64,000 nt of DNA from Pseudomonas yamanorum (GCF_013386765.1 NZ_JACARE010000018.1:461525-525524), one strand, 5' to 3'. Positions 1 through 9,207 are shown, numbered from the stretch's first letter. Notes: generated from the sequence alone by a model not told the origin. Translations and numbers: made by a program.

Positions 1-58
1 ACGATTCCTTGTCTGGTGTTGGCGGTAACGCGAGGTTTGACCGATTGTAACGGTGTTG

Positions 59-1762
59 TCAGGGATAAGGACGGTTTACCGGCCCATCAAGCAAAGGATT
101 TGTTTCTGAATCCCCAGGCGTCACTCGCAGTACTTCTTCCAGCGTTGTCAGCCCGGCCATGACCTTGCGCGTGCCGGCAGACCGCAAGCTGCACATTCCC
201 TGGTCCAGGGCCGCGCGGCGCAGTGCCTGGATGTCGGCGCCCGGGGTGATCAGGGCCTTTAGACGGTCGTTCAGCAGCATGACTTCATAGATCCCGGCCC
301 GCCCTTGATAGCCGCTTTCCCGACAGTCCCCGCAGCCCACAGCCTCATAGACCTGCCCGGCAGGCCGCTTGCAGTGTGGGCACAACAGCCGCACCAGGCG
401 CTGGGCCATCACCCCCAGCAGCGTCGCATTGATCAGGTAATGGGGAATGCCCAGTTCCAGCAGGCGGCTGATGGCACCGGGGGCGTCGTTGGTGTGCAGC
501 GTCGACAGCACCAGGTGTCCGGTGAGGGCGGCCTGGATCGCCATTTCTGCGGTTTCCAGGTCGCGAATCTCGCCGATCATGATGATGTCCGGGTCCTGGC
601 GCATCAGCGCGCGGATGCCGCTGGCGAAGGTCAGGTCGATGTTGTGCTGGACCTGCATCTGGTTGAAGGCCGGCTCGACCATCTCGATCGGGTCTTCGAC
701 GGTGCACAGGTTGACCTCCCGGGTGGCCAGTTGCTTGAGCGTGGTGTACAGGGTGCTGGTCTTGCCCGAGCCGGTGGGGCCGGTGACCAGGATGATGCCA
801 TTGGCCTGGCCGGTCATGGATTGCCAGCGTTGCAGGTCGTCGCTGGAGAGCCCCAGTTGCTGGACGTCCTTGTGCAGCACCTGCGGGTCGAAAATCCGCA
901 TCACCAGCTTTTCGCCGAAGGCCGTGGGCAGGGTCGACAGGCGTAGTTCCACTTCACCGCCTGCGGGGCTTTTGGTCTTCACCCGGCCGTCCTGGGGTTT
1001 GCGTTTTTCTGCCACGTTCATCCGGCCGAGGCTTTTCAGGCGGCTGACCACCGCCGTCGTGACCTGGGACGGGAATTGATAGACGTCATGCAGCAGCCCA
1101 TCAATGCGAAACCGCACGCGGCCCTGGTCGCGGCCGGGCTCGATATGGATATCACTGGCCCGCTGGTCGAAAGCGTACTGCAGCAGCCAGTCGACGATAT
1201 TGACGATGTGCGCGTCATTGGCGTCGGGCTCCTGGTCGCTGGCGCCGAGGTTGAGCAATTGCTCGATGCTGGGTGAACCGGCTGTTTTTTGATCGACCGC
1301 GCCGCTGACCGATTTCGCCAGCCGGTAAAATTCCACCGTGCAGCGCTGGATAGCCTGGGGATTGGCGACCACACGCCGGATGGAGCGCTTCAAGACCTGG
1401 GCCAGGCCGGCTTCCCAACTGCTCACGTAGGGTTGGGCACTGGCGACGGTGACGCTGTGGGCGTCGACCGCAACCGCCAGGATCCTGTGCCGCTGGGCAA
1501 AGGCGTAGGACATCAGCGGCACCACCGCCGCGACATCGATTTTCAACGGGTCGATACGCAGGTAAGGCTGGCCACAGTGTCGGGCGAGCCATTCGGTGAG
1601 GGTTTCCAGGGAGGGGCCATGGCTGGCAATGCATTCAAGAGGGTGCAGCCCGCTGTTGGCCGGTACGTTCAGATCGGCGGGCACTACGCCCTGGTCGATC
1701 AGGGCTGGCAACAACTGATGGATTTCCAGCCAGCGATCCTGGGTGTTTGGCGCAACGGACAT
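59..1762 (-). CDS. GspE/PilB-type secretion ATPase
   Basis: Cytoplasmic hexameric ATPase of the type II secretion/type IV pilus superfamily, which powers pseudopilus or pilus assembly. The C-terminal half has Walker A (GPTGSGKTST), an Asp box and Walker B region ending GEIRD, and a tetracysteine zinc motif (CPHC...CGDC) typical of GspE/PilB. The N-terminal ~150 residues look like the MshEN/GspE-N region. An upstream in-frame TTG at 1780 would add six residues. The ATG at 1762 is preferred because AGGAA lies just upstream. Length about 567 aa is normal for the family. It reads leftwards, so any partner genes (GspF, pseudopilins) would lie outside the window. Which secretion system it serves cannot be told from here. 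Confidence 0.88.
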   Translation of the reverse strand: MSVAPNTQDRWLEIHQLLPALIDQGVVPADLNVPANSGLHPLECIASHGPSLETLTEWLARHCGQPYLRIDPLKIDVAAVVPLMSYAFAQRHRILAVAVDAHSVTVASAQPYVSSWEAGLAQVLKRSIRRVVANPQAIQRCTVEFYRLAKSVSGAVDQKTAGSPSIEQLLNLGASDQEPDANDAHIVNIVDWLLQYAFDQRASDIHIEPGRDQGRVRFRIDGLLHDVYQFPSQVTTAVVSRLKSLGRMNVAEKRKPQDGRVKTKSPAGGEVELRLSTLPTAFGEKLVMRIFDPQVLHKDVQQLGLSSDDLQRWQSMTGQANGIILVTGPTGSGKTSTLYTTLKQLATREVNLCTVEDPIEMVEPAFNQMQVQHNIDLTFASGIRALMRQDPDIIMIGEIRDLETAEMAIQAALTGHLVLSTLHTNDAPGAISRLLELGIPHYLINATLLGVMAQRLVRLLCPHCKRPAGQVYEAVGCGDCRESGYQGRAGIYEVMLLNDRLKALITPGADIQALRRAALDQGMCSLRSAGTRKVMAGLTTLEEVLRVTPGDSETNPLLDGPVNRPYP

Positions 1763-1846
1763 GGTGACATTCCTGGGCAACGGTTAGGCGTAGTCCTCAG
1801 GCTAGTCACCCTTTGCCGTTCGGCTTCCAGGGTTTATTGCAGGCTT

Positions 1847-2185
1847 TTACTGACCGGCTGCCTGCACTGCCAGAGGCCGCGCGGCATCAGCCGGCTGCAG
1901 TTCCAGCGAGCACACGCTGATCAGGTTACGAAGTTTTTCACCGATCACCTGGGCACGGTGCCAGCTCAGGCCATCCATCACGATATCGATCGCCAGCAGG
2001 TCGTCTTCGCGCTGTACGTTCACCTGGAGAGGAACCAGGAACTGCAGGGCAAAATAGTTGAGCACCCGGCACAGCACGTCGGGCTCAGCCTCGGCGAGGA
2101 TTTGATAGTGCGCCTGGCAGTGGGCATTGCTGACGGCCCAGGCATCGGCGCGTGTGGCGGGGCTGGCGGCTTCGACGACATGCAT
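1847..2185 (-). CDS. Small ACT-like domain protein, function unknown
   Basis: Protein of 112 aa. Residues ~22-95 have an alternating strand/helix pattern resembling an ACT domain (HYQILAEAEPDVLCRVLNYF, then a VQRE..DLLAIDIVMDGL strand and a closing ISVCSLEL strand). No catalytic domain is attached. ACT domains usually bind amino acids. The gene is divergent from an Lrp/AsnC-family regulator with a 115-bp shared intergenic region, so an amino-acid-sensing role is a reasonable inference but not shown. The ACT assignment is by pattern only. It could instead be a small unit related to acetolactate synthase regulatory subunits. Confidence 0.7.
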   Translation of the reverse strand: MHVVEAASPATRADAWAVSNAHCQAHYQILAEAEPDVLCRVLNYFALQFLVPLQVNVQREDDLLAIDIVMDGLSWHRAQVIGEKLRNLISVCSLELQPADAARPLAVQAAGQ

Positions 2186-2300
2186 GATGGCTCTCCGGAT
2201 TCGACTGGAGAAATTTTTACATTCGTCGTGGGAGATTTCTTGTCTAAAAAAGCCTGTAATGGCTTATAAGGGAATCATTCAATTCAAAAAAGCATGATAG

Positions 2301-2783
2301 ATGGGTATTTATATGCACAGTGAGCTGGACGTGTACGACCGGCGCATCCTGGCGCTGTTGCAGGAAGACGCTTCGCTTTCCAGCGCGCAGATCGCCGAAC
2401 AGGTCGGCCTGTCACAGTCACCGTGCTGGCGGCGGATTCAGCGGTTGAAAGAGGAGGGCGTGATTCGCGGCCAGGTCACCTTGTTGGATCGCAAGAAAAT
2501 CGGCCTCAACACGCAGATTTTCGCCGAGGTGAAACTCAACGCCCACGGCCGTTCCAACTTCACGGAATTCACCGAGGCGATTCGCGGCTTTCCGGAAGTG
2601 CTGGAGTGTTATGTGCTGATGGGGGCGGTGGATTTTCTATTGCGGATCGTCACGTCGGACATCGAGGCGTATGAGCGGTTTTTCTTCGAAAAACTGTCGA
2701 TGGTGCCGGGGATCCAGGAGGTCAACTCGATAGTGGCCTTGTCGGAGATCAAGTCCACCACGAGTTTGCCGGTGTTGCGCTGA
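2301..2783 (+). CDS. Lrp/AsnC-family transcriptional regulator
   Basis: Protein of 160 aa with an N-terminal winged helix-turn-helix (LDVYDRRILALLQEDASLS, then the recognition region AEQVGLSQSPCWRRIQRLKEEGVI) and a C-terminal RAM/ACT effector-binding domain. This is the standard Lrp/AsnC architecture and length. A second in-frame ATG at 2313 (MHSELDVY) is an equally good start. Members bind amino acids and often control a neighbouring divergent gene, which here is the small ACT-like protein. A specific effector cannot be assigned. Confidence 0.9.
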   Translation: MGIYMHSELDVYDRRILALLQEDASLSSAQIAEQVGLSQSPCWRRIQRLKEEGVIRGQVTLLDRKKIGLNTQIFAEVKLNAHGRSNFTEFTEAIRGFPEVLECYVLMGAVDFLLRIVTSDIEAYERFFFEKLSMVPGIQEVNSIVALSEIKSTTSLPVLR

Positions 2784-2795
2784 TAGCGGCGGCCC

Positions 2796-2865
2796 CATCG
2801 CGGGCAAGCCCGGCTCCCACACTGGAATGCATTCCAATGTGGGAGCCGGGCTTGCCCGCGATAGC
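2796..2865. repeat. REP/REPIN palindrome
   Basis: Two inverted copies of a CGCGGGCAAGCCCGGCTCCCAC unit flank a short GGAATGCATTCC centre. It lies between the convergent ends of the Lrp-type gene and the CYTH-CHAD gene. It is a typical Pseudomonas REPIN and could also act as a bidirectional terminator-like hairpin. Confidence 0.9.
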
Positions 2866-2869
2866 GATC

Positions 2870-4237
2870 TTACAGGCGCAGCAGGGTTTTCCAGGCACGA
2901 TTCTGATAAACCGCGATCGCCTGATGCATCCGCGCATCCAGCGACTCATCGGTAATCGGCTGGTTGGCCAGATGCGCCAGCTTGTTCAGCTCGCCATACA
3001 AACGGTCCAGCTCGGCGATATCCAGCACTTGGCGTGCATGGTGCAGCCAGGCCAGGATGCGCTCGATACGCGGCAGTTGCTCGGCGAGGTCTTCCGGTTG
3101 TTGCTGGTAACGCGGCAGTTGCAGGGCGACGGCGTCGTCGGCCAGCAGGCGCGGCAGCCAGTTGGCGAGTTGTGCAGCGCCCTGGCGGTTGCCACGCACG
3201 TTGCGATCGGCAGCCCAGGTACGGGCCAGCAACCAGCGGGAGGTGGTCAGGGAGAACAGGCCCCAGCGCACGTCTTCCAGTTCTTCGGCGAACTGTTCCG
3301 GCGCGGCTTTGCGGATGTCTTCGTCGTCGTCACCGGCCTGGACCAGCGGACGCCAGTCTTCCAGCAACGCGTCCAGTGCGGCCCGCAGTTCGCTGGTGGA
3401 CTGGCGGGGTGCGGCCTGGCCGAGGCTGCCGAGCAGGGCGCGCAGTTCGCCGAGGTTTTCCACCCAGTCTTGCAGCAGGCGCCAGTGGCCGTTGAAACGG
3501 TATTGCTCGGCCAGGCGCTGGCTGCTGCCCAACAGGTGCCACATGACGGCGGCGAATGCGTCGTCCAGCGGCATTTCGGCGTGCAGCACCGGCGCCGGCA
3601 GACTCAGGGAATAGCTGTTGGCGTCGAACAGGCGATAGCCACGCTCGGCCTTGCTGATATCGCAGGGCATCAGTGCCAGGGTCGCGGCGAGTTCAGCGGC
3701 CAGTTCCAGCAGGGCGGCCGGGTCGCCTTCGCGCAGCTCAAGTTCCAGCTCGCAGATTTCTTCTTTCTGCTTGCCGGCGACCACGTGGCCCAGGTCCAAA
3801 GCGGCTTCGATCACGACCTTGGCCTTGCCACGGCCCCAGGCGATTTCGGCGCGCTCACGCACGAAGTCAGTAGTGAAGATCGGCTTGAGGGTCTTTTTGT
3901 CCAGTTCGGCCAGTTGCTCGGGCCAGCATTCGCCGTCGAGTTTCTTCACGTCGAGCTTGGCTTTGGCCAGGTCCCAGTTGTACTCATTGCGTTCCGACAA
4001 ACCGGCGACGCTCTGGCCACGGGTCTTGAGAGTCTGGATCACTTCGTCGCCGTCTTTGCGCAGGCGCAGGGCGACTTTGGCCTGGGCCAGGTCGCGTTCC
4101 GGGGTGTCGAAGTACTGGTTCATCAACTCACGGCGTTCCCAGCCACTTTTGTTGCGTTTTTTCAGTAGCGGGTGCTCACGCAGCGCGGCGAGGGTTTCGC
4201 GGCTGACGCGGAGCTTGATTTCGGTTTCTTTCTGCAT
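2870..4237 (-). CDS. CYTH-CHAD domain protein, probable inorganic triphosphatase
   Basis: The N-terminal CYTH domain begins immediately with the signature ExExK (KETEIKLRV) and continues with conserved Arg/Lys/Glu strands (LRLRKDGDEVIQTLKT, EICELELEL). The C-terminal ~220 residues form an all-helical, His/Arg-rich CHAD domain. This is the architecture of E. coli YgiF, an inorganic triphosphatase. CHAD domains bind polyphosphate. The start was placed at 4237 so that the ETEIK motif is N-terminal. The longer frame to 4321 adds residues unlike the family. It is divergent from argE with 158 bp between them. Confidence 0.88.
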   Translation of the reverse strand: MQKETEIKLRVSRETLAALREHPLLKKRNKSGWERRELMNQYFDTPERDLAQAKVALRLRKDGDEVIQTLKTRGQSVAGLSERNEYNWDLAKAKLDVKKLDGECWPEQLAELDKKTLKPIFTTDFVRERAEIAWGRGKAKVVIEAALDLGHVVAGKQKEEICELELELREGDPAALLELAAELAATLALMPCDISKAERGYRLFDANSYSLSLPAPVLHAEMPLDDAFAAVMWHLLGSSQRLAEQYRFNGHWRLLQDWVENLGELRALLGSLGQAAPRQSTSELRAALDALLEDWRPLVQAGDDDEDIRKAAPEQFAEELEDVRWGLFSLTTSRWLLARTWAADRNVRGNRQGAAQLANWLPRLLADDAVALQLPRYQQQPEDLAEQLPRIERILAWLHHARQVLDIAELDRLYGELNKLAHLANQPITDESLDARMHQAIAVYQNRAWKTLLRL

Positions 4238-4395
4238 GGCCGGAAAATCCAGGATCGGGAGCGCAGCCGGGGAAATGTGTGGCTGCCAAGGTCGTGCAGT
4301 GTACAGGACTGAGCCCGGCAACGTGCCGCAACGGTTTATTGTGTTGTGCAGATGGCTCTATGATGGGGTTCGTCCGGGAAGTTGAGAGACAGCGC

Positions 4396-5544
4396 ATGCC
4401 TTTACCGTCCATGAAAGAACAATTCGCCGCGCTGATTGCCGCGCCTTCGGTCAGTTGTACCCAGGCCTCTCTCGACCAATCCAACCGCCCGGTTATCGAT
4501 TTGCTCGCCACCTGGCTGGGGGACCTGGGCTTTGCCTGCGACATCCAGCAGGTCAGCCCCGGCAAATTCAACCTGCTGGCCAGTTTCGGCACCGGCCCTG
4601 GCGGCCTGGTGTTGGCGGGGCACAGTGACACCGTGCCGTACGACGGCGCGTTGTGGCAGACCGATCCACTCAAGCTGACGGAAGTCGACGGTCGCTGGGT
4701 AGGACTGGGCAGCTGTGACATGAAAGGCTTTTTCGCCCTGGTGATCGAAGCGGTACAGCCATTGCTGGACCAACCCTTCAAGCAACCACTGCTGATTCTC
4801 GCCACCTGCGATGAAGAAAGCTCCATGGCCGGCGCCCGTGCGCTGGCCGAGGCGGGTCGTCCTTTAGGTCGCGCAGCGGTGATCGGTGAGCCCACCGGCC
4901 TCAAACCCATCCGTCTGCACAAGGGCGTGATGATGGAGCGCATCGATATTCTCGGGCGCAGCGGCCATTCGTCGGATCCAAGCCTGGGCCACAGCGCCCT
5001 CGAAGCCATGCATGACGCCATCGGCGAGCTGCGCGGCCTGCGCCTGGCCTGGCAACGCGAATACCGCAACCCGCAGTTCAGCGTGCCGCAACCGACCATG
5101 AATTTTGGCTGCATCCACGGGGGCGACAACCCCAACCGCATTTGTGGCCAGTGTTCCCTGGAGTTTGACCTGCGGCCCTTGCCCGGTATGGATCCCCAGG
5201 TGCTGCGCGCCGCCATCCGCCAGAAGCTCGAGCCCTTGGCCGAGCGCCATCAGGTGAAGATCGACTACGCGCCGCTGTTCCCCGAAGTGCCGCCCTTCGA
5301 GCAGGCCGAGGATGCCGAGTTGGTGCGGGTGGCTGAACGACTTACCGGTCATCGCGCCGAAGCAGTAGCGTTCGGCACCGAAGCGCCTTATCTTCAGCGC
5401 CTTGGTTGCGAAACCCTGGTGCTTGGCCCTGGCGATATCGCCTGCGCCCACCAGCCCGGCGAGTACCTTGAAATGTCACGCTTGACGCCTACAGTGCGTC
5501 TATTGCGAGAACTGATTCAACATTACTGCCTGACACCTGCATAA
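4396..5544 (+). CDS. argE: Acetylornithine deacetylase
   Basis: M20-family metallopeptidase of 382 aa. Di-zinc site motifs are visible in order: AGHSDTVPYDG (His and Asp), GSCDMKGF (bridging Asp), TCDEES (catalytic Glu pair), GEPTGLKP, and a C-terminal GPGDIACAHQPGEY with the last metal His. The family removes the acetyl group from N-acetylornithine to give ornithine. The start at 4396 (MPLPSMKEQ) follows GAGA and fits family length; an upstream extension in frame is not convincing. It is followed after 135 bp by argA, so the two arginine genes sit together. Pseudomonads can also use ArgJ, so its flux role may be auxiliary. Confidence 0.9.
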   Translation: MPLPSMKEQFAALIAAPSVSCTQASLDQSNRPVIDLLATWLGDLGFACDIQQVSPGKFNLLASFGTGPGGLVLAGHSDTVPYDGALWQTDPLKLTEVDGRWVGLGSCDMKGFFALVIEAVQPLLDQPFKQPLLILATCDEESSMAGARALAEAGRPLGRAAVIGEPTGLKPIRLHKGVMMERIDILGRSGHSSDPSLGHSALEAMHDAIGELRGLRLAWQREYRNPQFSVPQPTMNFGCIHGGDNPNRICGQCSLEFDLRPLPGMDPQVLRAAIRQKLEPLAERHQVKIDYAPLFPEVPPFEQAEDAELVRVAERLTGHRAEAVAFGTEAPYLQRLGCETLVLGPGDIACAHQPGEYLEMSRLTPTVRLLRELIQHYCLTPA

Positions 5545-5679
5545 ATTAACCCCGGCCCATCCGTACATAGAAGGAGAGCGAGCGTGTCGCCAAGCCTGTT
5601 CCGACGATAACCAACAGCCCGCTGTGCGTTTCCATGAATCATCCTTTTTTGGCTGCTTTTTATTACAGGCCCAGGTTTT

Positions 5680-6978
5680 ATGCCCGAATACGTCAATTGG
5701 CTTCGTCACGCTTCGCCTTACATCAATGCCCACCGCGACTGCACCTTTGTGGTCATGCTGCCGGGCGATGGTGTGGATCATCCGAACTTCGGCAATATCG
5801 TCCATGACCTGGTGCTGCTCCACAGCCTGGGCGTGCGACTGGTGCTGGTCCACGGTTCGCGCCCGCAAATTGAAACCCGCCTCGCCGCCCGCGGCCTGAC
5901 CCCGGCTTACCATGAAGGCTTGCGCATCACCGATGCCGCAACGCTGGAGTGCGTGATCGATGCTGTCGGCCATCTGCGCATTGCTATCGAAGCGCGCTTG
6001 TCGATGGACATGGCCTCTTCGCCGATGCAGGGCTCGCGCCTGCGTGTGGCCAGCGGCAACCTGGTGACGGCGCGCCCGATCGGTGTGCTTGAAGGCGTCG
6101 ACTATCACCACACCGGCGAAGTGCGCCGGGTCGACCGCAAGGGCATCAACCGCCTGCTGGACGAGCGCTCCATCGTGCTGCTGTCGCCCCTGGGCTACTC
6201 GCCCACCGGTGAAATCTTCAACCTCGCCTGCGAAGACGTCGCTACCCGCGCCGCGATCGACCTGGGCGCGGACAAGCTGCTGCTGTTTGGCGCCGACCTT
6301 GGCCTGATCGACGAACACGGCCGCCTGGTGCGCGAACTGCGGCCGCAACAGGTGCCCGCGCATCTGCAACGCCTGGGCAGCAATTACCAGGCCGAGCTGT
6401 TGGACGCGGCCGCCGAGGCGTGCCGCGGCGGCGTAGGGCGTAGCCATATTGTCAGTTATGCCGAAGACGGTGCCTTGCTCACCGAGCTGTTCACCCGGGA
6501 CGGCGGCGGTACGCTGGTGGCCCAGGAGCAGTTTGAGCTGGTGCGCGAAGCGGCGATTGAAGATGTGGGCGGATTGTTGGATCTGATCAGTCCGCTGGAA
6601 GAGCAGGGGATTCTGGTGCGTCGTTCCCGGGAAGTGCTGGAACGGGAAATCGAGCAGTTCAGCGTGGTGGAACGTGAAGGCATGATCATCGCCTGTGCGG
6701 CGCTGTATCAGATCGCCGACTCGGACGCGGGCGAGCTGGCCTGCCTGGCGGTGAACCCGGAGTACCGCCACGGCGGCCGCGGTGATGAACTGCTGGAGCG
6801 CATCGAGACCCGCGCCCGGGCCCAGGGTTTGAAGACCTTGTTCGTCCTCACCACCCGTACTGCCCACTGGTTCCGCGAGCGCGGTTTTGTGCCGAGCACG
6901 GTGGATCGTCTGCCATCGGCGCGGGCGTCGTTGTACAACTATCAGCGTAATTCGAAGATTTTCGAAAAGGCGTTGTAA
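5680..6978 (+). CDS. argA: N-acetylglutamate synthase
   Basis: Protein of 432 aa with the classical ArgA two-domain build. An N-terminal amino-acid-kinase-like domain (LVLVHGSRPQIETRL near residue 55-70) is the arginine-binding regulatory part. A C-terminal GNAT acetyltransferase domain has the acetyl-CoA loop region (CLAVNPEYRHGGRGDELL) and ends RERGFVP...ARASLYNYQRNSKI. It makes N-acetylglutamate from glutamate and acetyl-CoA, the first step of arginine synthesis, and is feedback-inhibited by arginine in this family. A weak GC-rich inverted repeat without a T tract follows the stop. Confidence 0.96.
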   Translation: MPEYVNWLRHASPYINAHRDCTFVVMLPGDGVDHPNFGNIVHDLVLLHSLGVRLVLVHGSRPQIETRLAARGLTPAYHEGLRITDAATLECVIDAVGHLRIAIEARLSMDMASSPMQGSRLRVASGNLVTARPIGVLEGVDYHHTGEVRRVDRKGINRLLDERSIVLLSPLGYSPTGEIFNLACEDVATRAAIDLGADKLLLFGADLGLIDEHGRLVRELRPQQVPAHLQRLGSNYQAELLDAAAEACRGGVGRSHIVSYAEDGALLTELFTRDGGGTLVAQEQFELVREAAIEDVGGLLDLISPLEEQGILVRRSREVLEREIEQFSVVEREGMIIACAALYQIADSDAGELACLAVNPEYRHGGRGDELLERIETRARAQGLKTLFVLTTRTAHWFRERGFVPSTVDRLPSARASLYNYQRNSKIFEKAL

Positions 6979-7236
6979 GCCTGAAGGGGCGAGGGGGCAA
7001 TCCTCTCGCCTGTCAATTTGGCGAGTCATGCATCCGGGGCGGGTGCATCGGCCCTGAATACAGGGCTTGCCGATTTATACACATAACTGACATCAAAGTG
7101 ACATTATCACCGAGTACGGTGAGGTGGATTGCTGGGACGGCAAAAAAGTTTCATCGATACAAAAACTGTAACAAATTGACGGAATGATGTGCGTTTGGCC
7201 ATGATGGCGTCGCATTTTTGATCGTGAGTGACGTAT

Positions 7237-7250
7237 TGACCTTTGGGTCA
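7237..7250. promoter_or_regulatory. TGAC-N6-GTCA inverted repeat, possible operator
   Basis: Perfect inverted repeat TGACCTTTGGGTCA, 323 bp upstream of the porin start. A second copy of the same TGAC-N6-GTCA pattern lies at 7470. The spacing suits a dimeric DNA-binding protein. Regulator unknown. Confidence 0.35.
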
Positions 7251-7469
7251 GCGCGAAACGATCTAAAAAGGCGAAAAGACATGCTCTTCAGGAACACCCT
7301 TATGGAGCGGTACCGCCTTACTGGCTCGACCGTGCCATGGAAAGCGTTATTCCTGAATCGTATGAAAAAGGACGAAACAATTCTTTTTGGGTGTATGAAA
7401 AACTCATTACCCTGCAAGGACCAAATTAACTGCGGTTAGACGAAAGTAGTAGACACACAAGGTTACGAT

Positions 7470-7483
7470 TGACTTGTCAGTCA
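7470..7483. promoter_or_regulatory. TGAC-N6-GTCA inverted repeat, possible operator
   Basis: Perfect inverted repeat TGACTTGTCAGTCA (arms TGACT/AGTCA), about 90 bp before the porin ATG. It shares TGAC-N6-GTCA with the site at 7237. Confidence 0.35.
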
Positions 7484-7572
7484 CTATCCGGTGCTAATCG
7501 CGCATCTGTGGATCGAGGGCGTCAGACCCGAGACCTAAGAAATACAAAAATTAGAAATGAGAGGAGCGGTAC

Positions 7573-8931
7573 ATGAAGAAGTCAACATTGGCGTTGGCCG
7601 TAGCTTTGGGGGCAATCGCTCAACAAGCAGGCGCCGCTGGTTTTATCGATGACAGCAAGATCACACTCGGCGTACGTAACTTTTACATCAACACCGACAA
7701 CCGCGACCTGAAGCCATCGGCTACCTCGAACACCCGCAGCAAAAACGCTGAATGGGGCCAAGGTTTCGACCTGCGTTTCATCTCGGGTTTCACCCAAGGT
7801 ACTGTGGGCTTTGGTCTTGACGCCATCGGCCTGTACGGCGTGCGTCTGGATTCCAGCCGCGCTGATCACGGTAACTACACAGGTACTGCCTCCGGCGGCA
7901 CCGTGTTCCCAAGCGATGGCAACAAAGCGGTCAACGATTTCGCCAGCCTGGGCGTGACCGGTAAGGTCAAGATCTCCCAGACCGTGCTGAAGATCGGTAC
8001 CTTGCAGCCGAACAACCCGGTGATCAAGACCAACGATGGTCGTCTGTTGCCACAAACCTTCCAGGGCGGCGAGATCTCCTCGAACGAGTTCAAGGACCTG
8101 ACCCTGACTGCTGGCCAGATCGAGCACTCCAAGGGCCGTAACTCCAGCAACAATGAAGGTCTGTCCCTGGCCGGTGCCAACGGCAGCTCGAACTATGACG
8201 CAGGTAACTTCGTCAACAAGTTCTACTACGCCGGTGCTGACTACAAGATCACCAAAGACCTGACTGCTTCGTACTACTTCGGCGAGCTGAAGGATTTCTA
8301 CGCTCAGAACTTCCTGGGCCTGGTCCACAACTGGGCGATCGGTCCTGGCGTCCTGAAAAGCGACCTGCGCTACTACCGTAGCCGTGACAACGGTGCCAAC
8401 GGTGATACTGCTGGCTACTACACCTCCGGCTACTACTCGGATCATCCGACCAATGCCACCAAGGTCAAGGGTAAGGTCGACAACGACCTGTACAGCTACC
8501 TGGCGTTGTACTCGGTTGCCGGTCACACCTTCGGCGCTGGTTACCAGTACACCAAGGGCGACAGCGACTTCCCTTGGCTGAACCAAGGTGACGGCTCGTC
8601 GAACAGCACCATCACCGACATGCAAATCCAGAAGTTTGCCCGTGCCGGCGAACGTACCTGGCAAGCTCGCTACGCGTATGACTTCGCCAAGATCGGCGTG
8701 CCTGGCCTGACTGCCGGTGTGGTCTACCTCAAGGGTAGCAACATCGACACCACCGTCGGCGAGCGTAACGAGTGGGAACGCGACCTGACCCTGGCTTACG
8801 TTGTTCCAGAAGGTCCGCTGAAAAACCTGGGCGTTGCCTGGAAAAACGCGATGTGGCGTACCGACCTGGCGAACACTCGTTCCCAGGACGAAAACCGCGT
8901 AATTCTGAGCTACACCTACGCGTTCAAGTAA
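7573..8931 (+). CDS. OprD-family outer-membrane porin (OprE-like)
   Basis: Protein of 452 aa with a Sec signal peptide (MKKSTLALAVALGAIAQQAGA, cleavage near residue 21) and the OprD family start FIDDSKITLGVRNFYINTD. The body is a run of amphipathic beta strands. It ends with the outer-membrane signal LSYTYAFK, with aromatic Phe next to last. A strong ribosome site (GAGAGGAG) precedes the ATG at 7573. OprD-family porins carry basic amino acids, small carboxylates or other small solutes. By overall look it is closer to OprE/OprQ than to OprD itself, but substrate cannot be read from sequence. A hairpin terminator follows. Confidence 0.93.
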   Translation: MKKSTLALAVALGAIAQQAGAAGFIDDSKITLGVRNFYINTDNRDLKPSATSNTRSKNAEWGQGFDLRFISGFTQGTVGFGLDAIGLYGVRLDSSRADHGNYTGTASGGTVFPSDGNKAVNDFASLGVTGKVKISQTVLKIGTLQPNNPVIKTNDGRLLPQTFQGGEISSNEFKDLTLTAGQIEHSKGRNSSNNEGLSLAGANGSSNYDAGNFVNKFYYAGADYKITKDLTASYYFGELKDFYAQNFLGLVHNWAIGPGVLKSDLRYYRSRDNGANGDTAGYYTSGYYSDHPTNATKVKGKVDNDLYSYLALYSVAGHTFGAGYQYTKGDSDFPWLNQGDGSSNSTITDMQIQKFARAGERTWQARYAYDFAKIGVPGLTAGVVYLKGSNIDTTVGERNEWERDLTLAYVVPEGPLKNLGVAWKNAMWRTDLANTRSQDENRVILSYTYAFK

Positions 8932-8943
8932 GAGCGTAAAACC

Positions 8944-8979
8944 TTGCCCGGCGCAACGCCGGGCAGGGTGCTTTTTACT
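8944..8979 (+). terminator. Rho-independent terminator of porin gene
   Basis: Perfect stem GCCCGGCG-CAA-CGCCGGGC followed a few bases later by a CTTTTT tract, 15 bp after the porin stop. Confidence 0.85.
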
Positions 8980-9207
8980 GTTCAAGTCGGGCTCAACCCC
9001 CGCAAGCCCTTCCTGAATCCCCTCTTTGTACAGCGTCTCAAGGCCTTCTCGAACCTTGAAGCCGATGTTGATCCTCGGCTGCAGCCAAGTCCAATGAACA
9101 GATTTTTAATATTCCTTTATCGTCTAGATAAATCGATATTTATTCTTTTTAAATTATCCGCGACACAGGCACAGTGGGCTCTATAAGCACTCATCAGGAG
9201 CCACACC

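Larger units (their letters stand above)
6979..7572. other. Long non-coding stretch between argA and porin gene
   Basis: 594 bp without a convincing gene. It is visibly richer in A+T than its surroundings. A 73-codon frame (7218-7439, +) has no family resemblance and no clear ribosome site. Two 14-bp sites of the form TGAC-N6-GTCA (7237-7250 and 7470-7483) and a short palindrome around 7028-7050 (ATGCA...TGCAT) are present. The stretch most likely holds the porin promoter with a long untranslated leader. A small RNA is possible but unproven. Confidence 0.5.

Noticed and set aside
1289..2269. 326-codon plus-strand frame
   Set aside because: Lies antisense to gspE and the ACT-like gene and has no recognisable domain.
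2796..2865. CRISPR-like repeats among the regularly met palindromes
   Set aside because: Copies are scattered singly between genes with no spacers of constant size and no cas genes; they are REP elements.
6984..7012. Terminator after argA
   Set aside because: The GGCGAGG...CCTCTCGCC repeat is imperfect and has no T tract.
7236..7250. Anr/FNR box before the porin gene
   Set aside because: TTGAC/GGTCA arms do not meet the TTGAT-N4-ATCAA consensus and the spacing is wrong.
7218..7439. 73-codon frame before the porin gene
   Set aside because: No ribosome site, no family resemblance, A+T-rich leader sequence; kept only as a remark.
7582..8985. 467-codon minus-strand frame opposite the porin gene
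   Set aside because: Antisense shadow of a clear OprD-family gene; its composition is the reverse of that gene and no family features appear.
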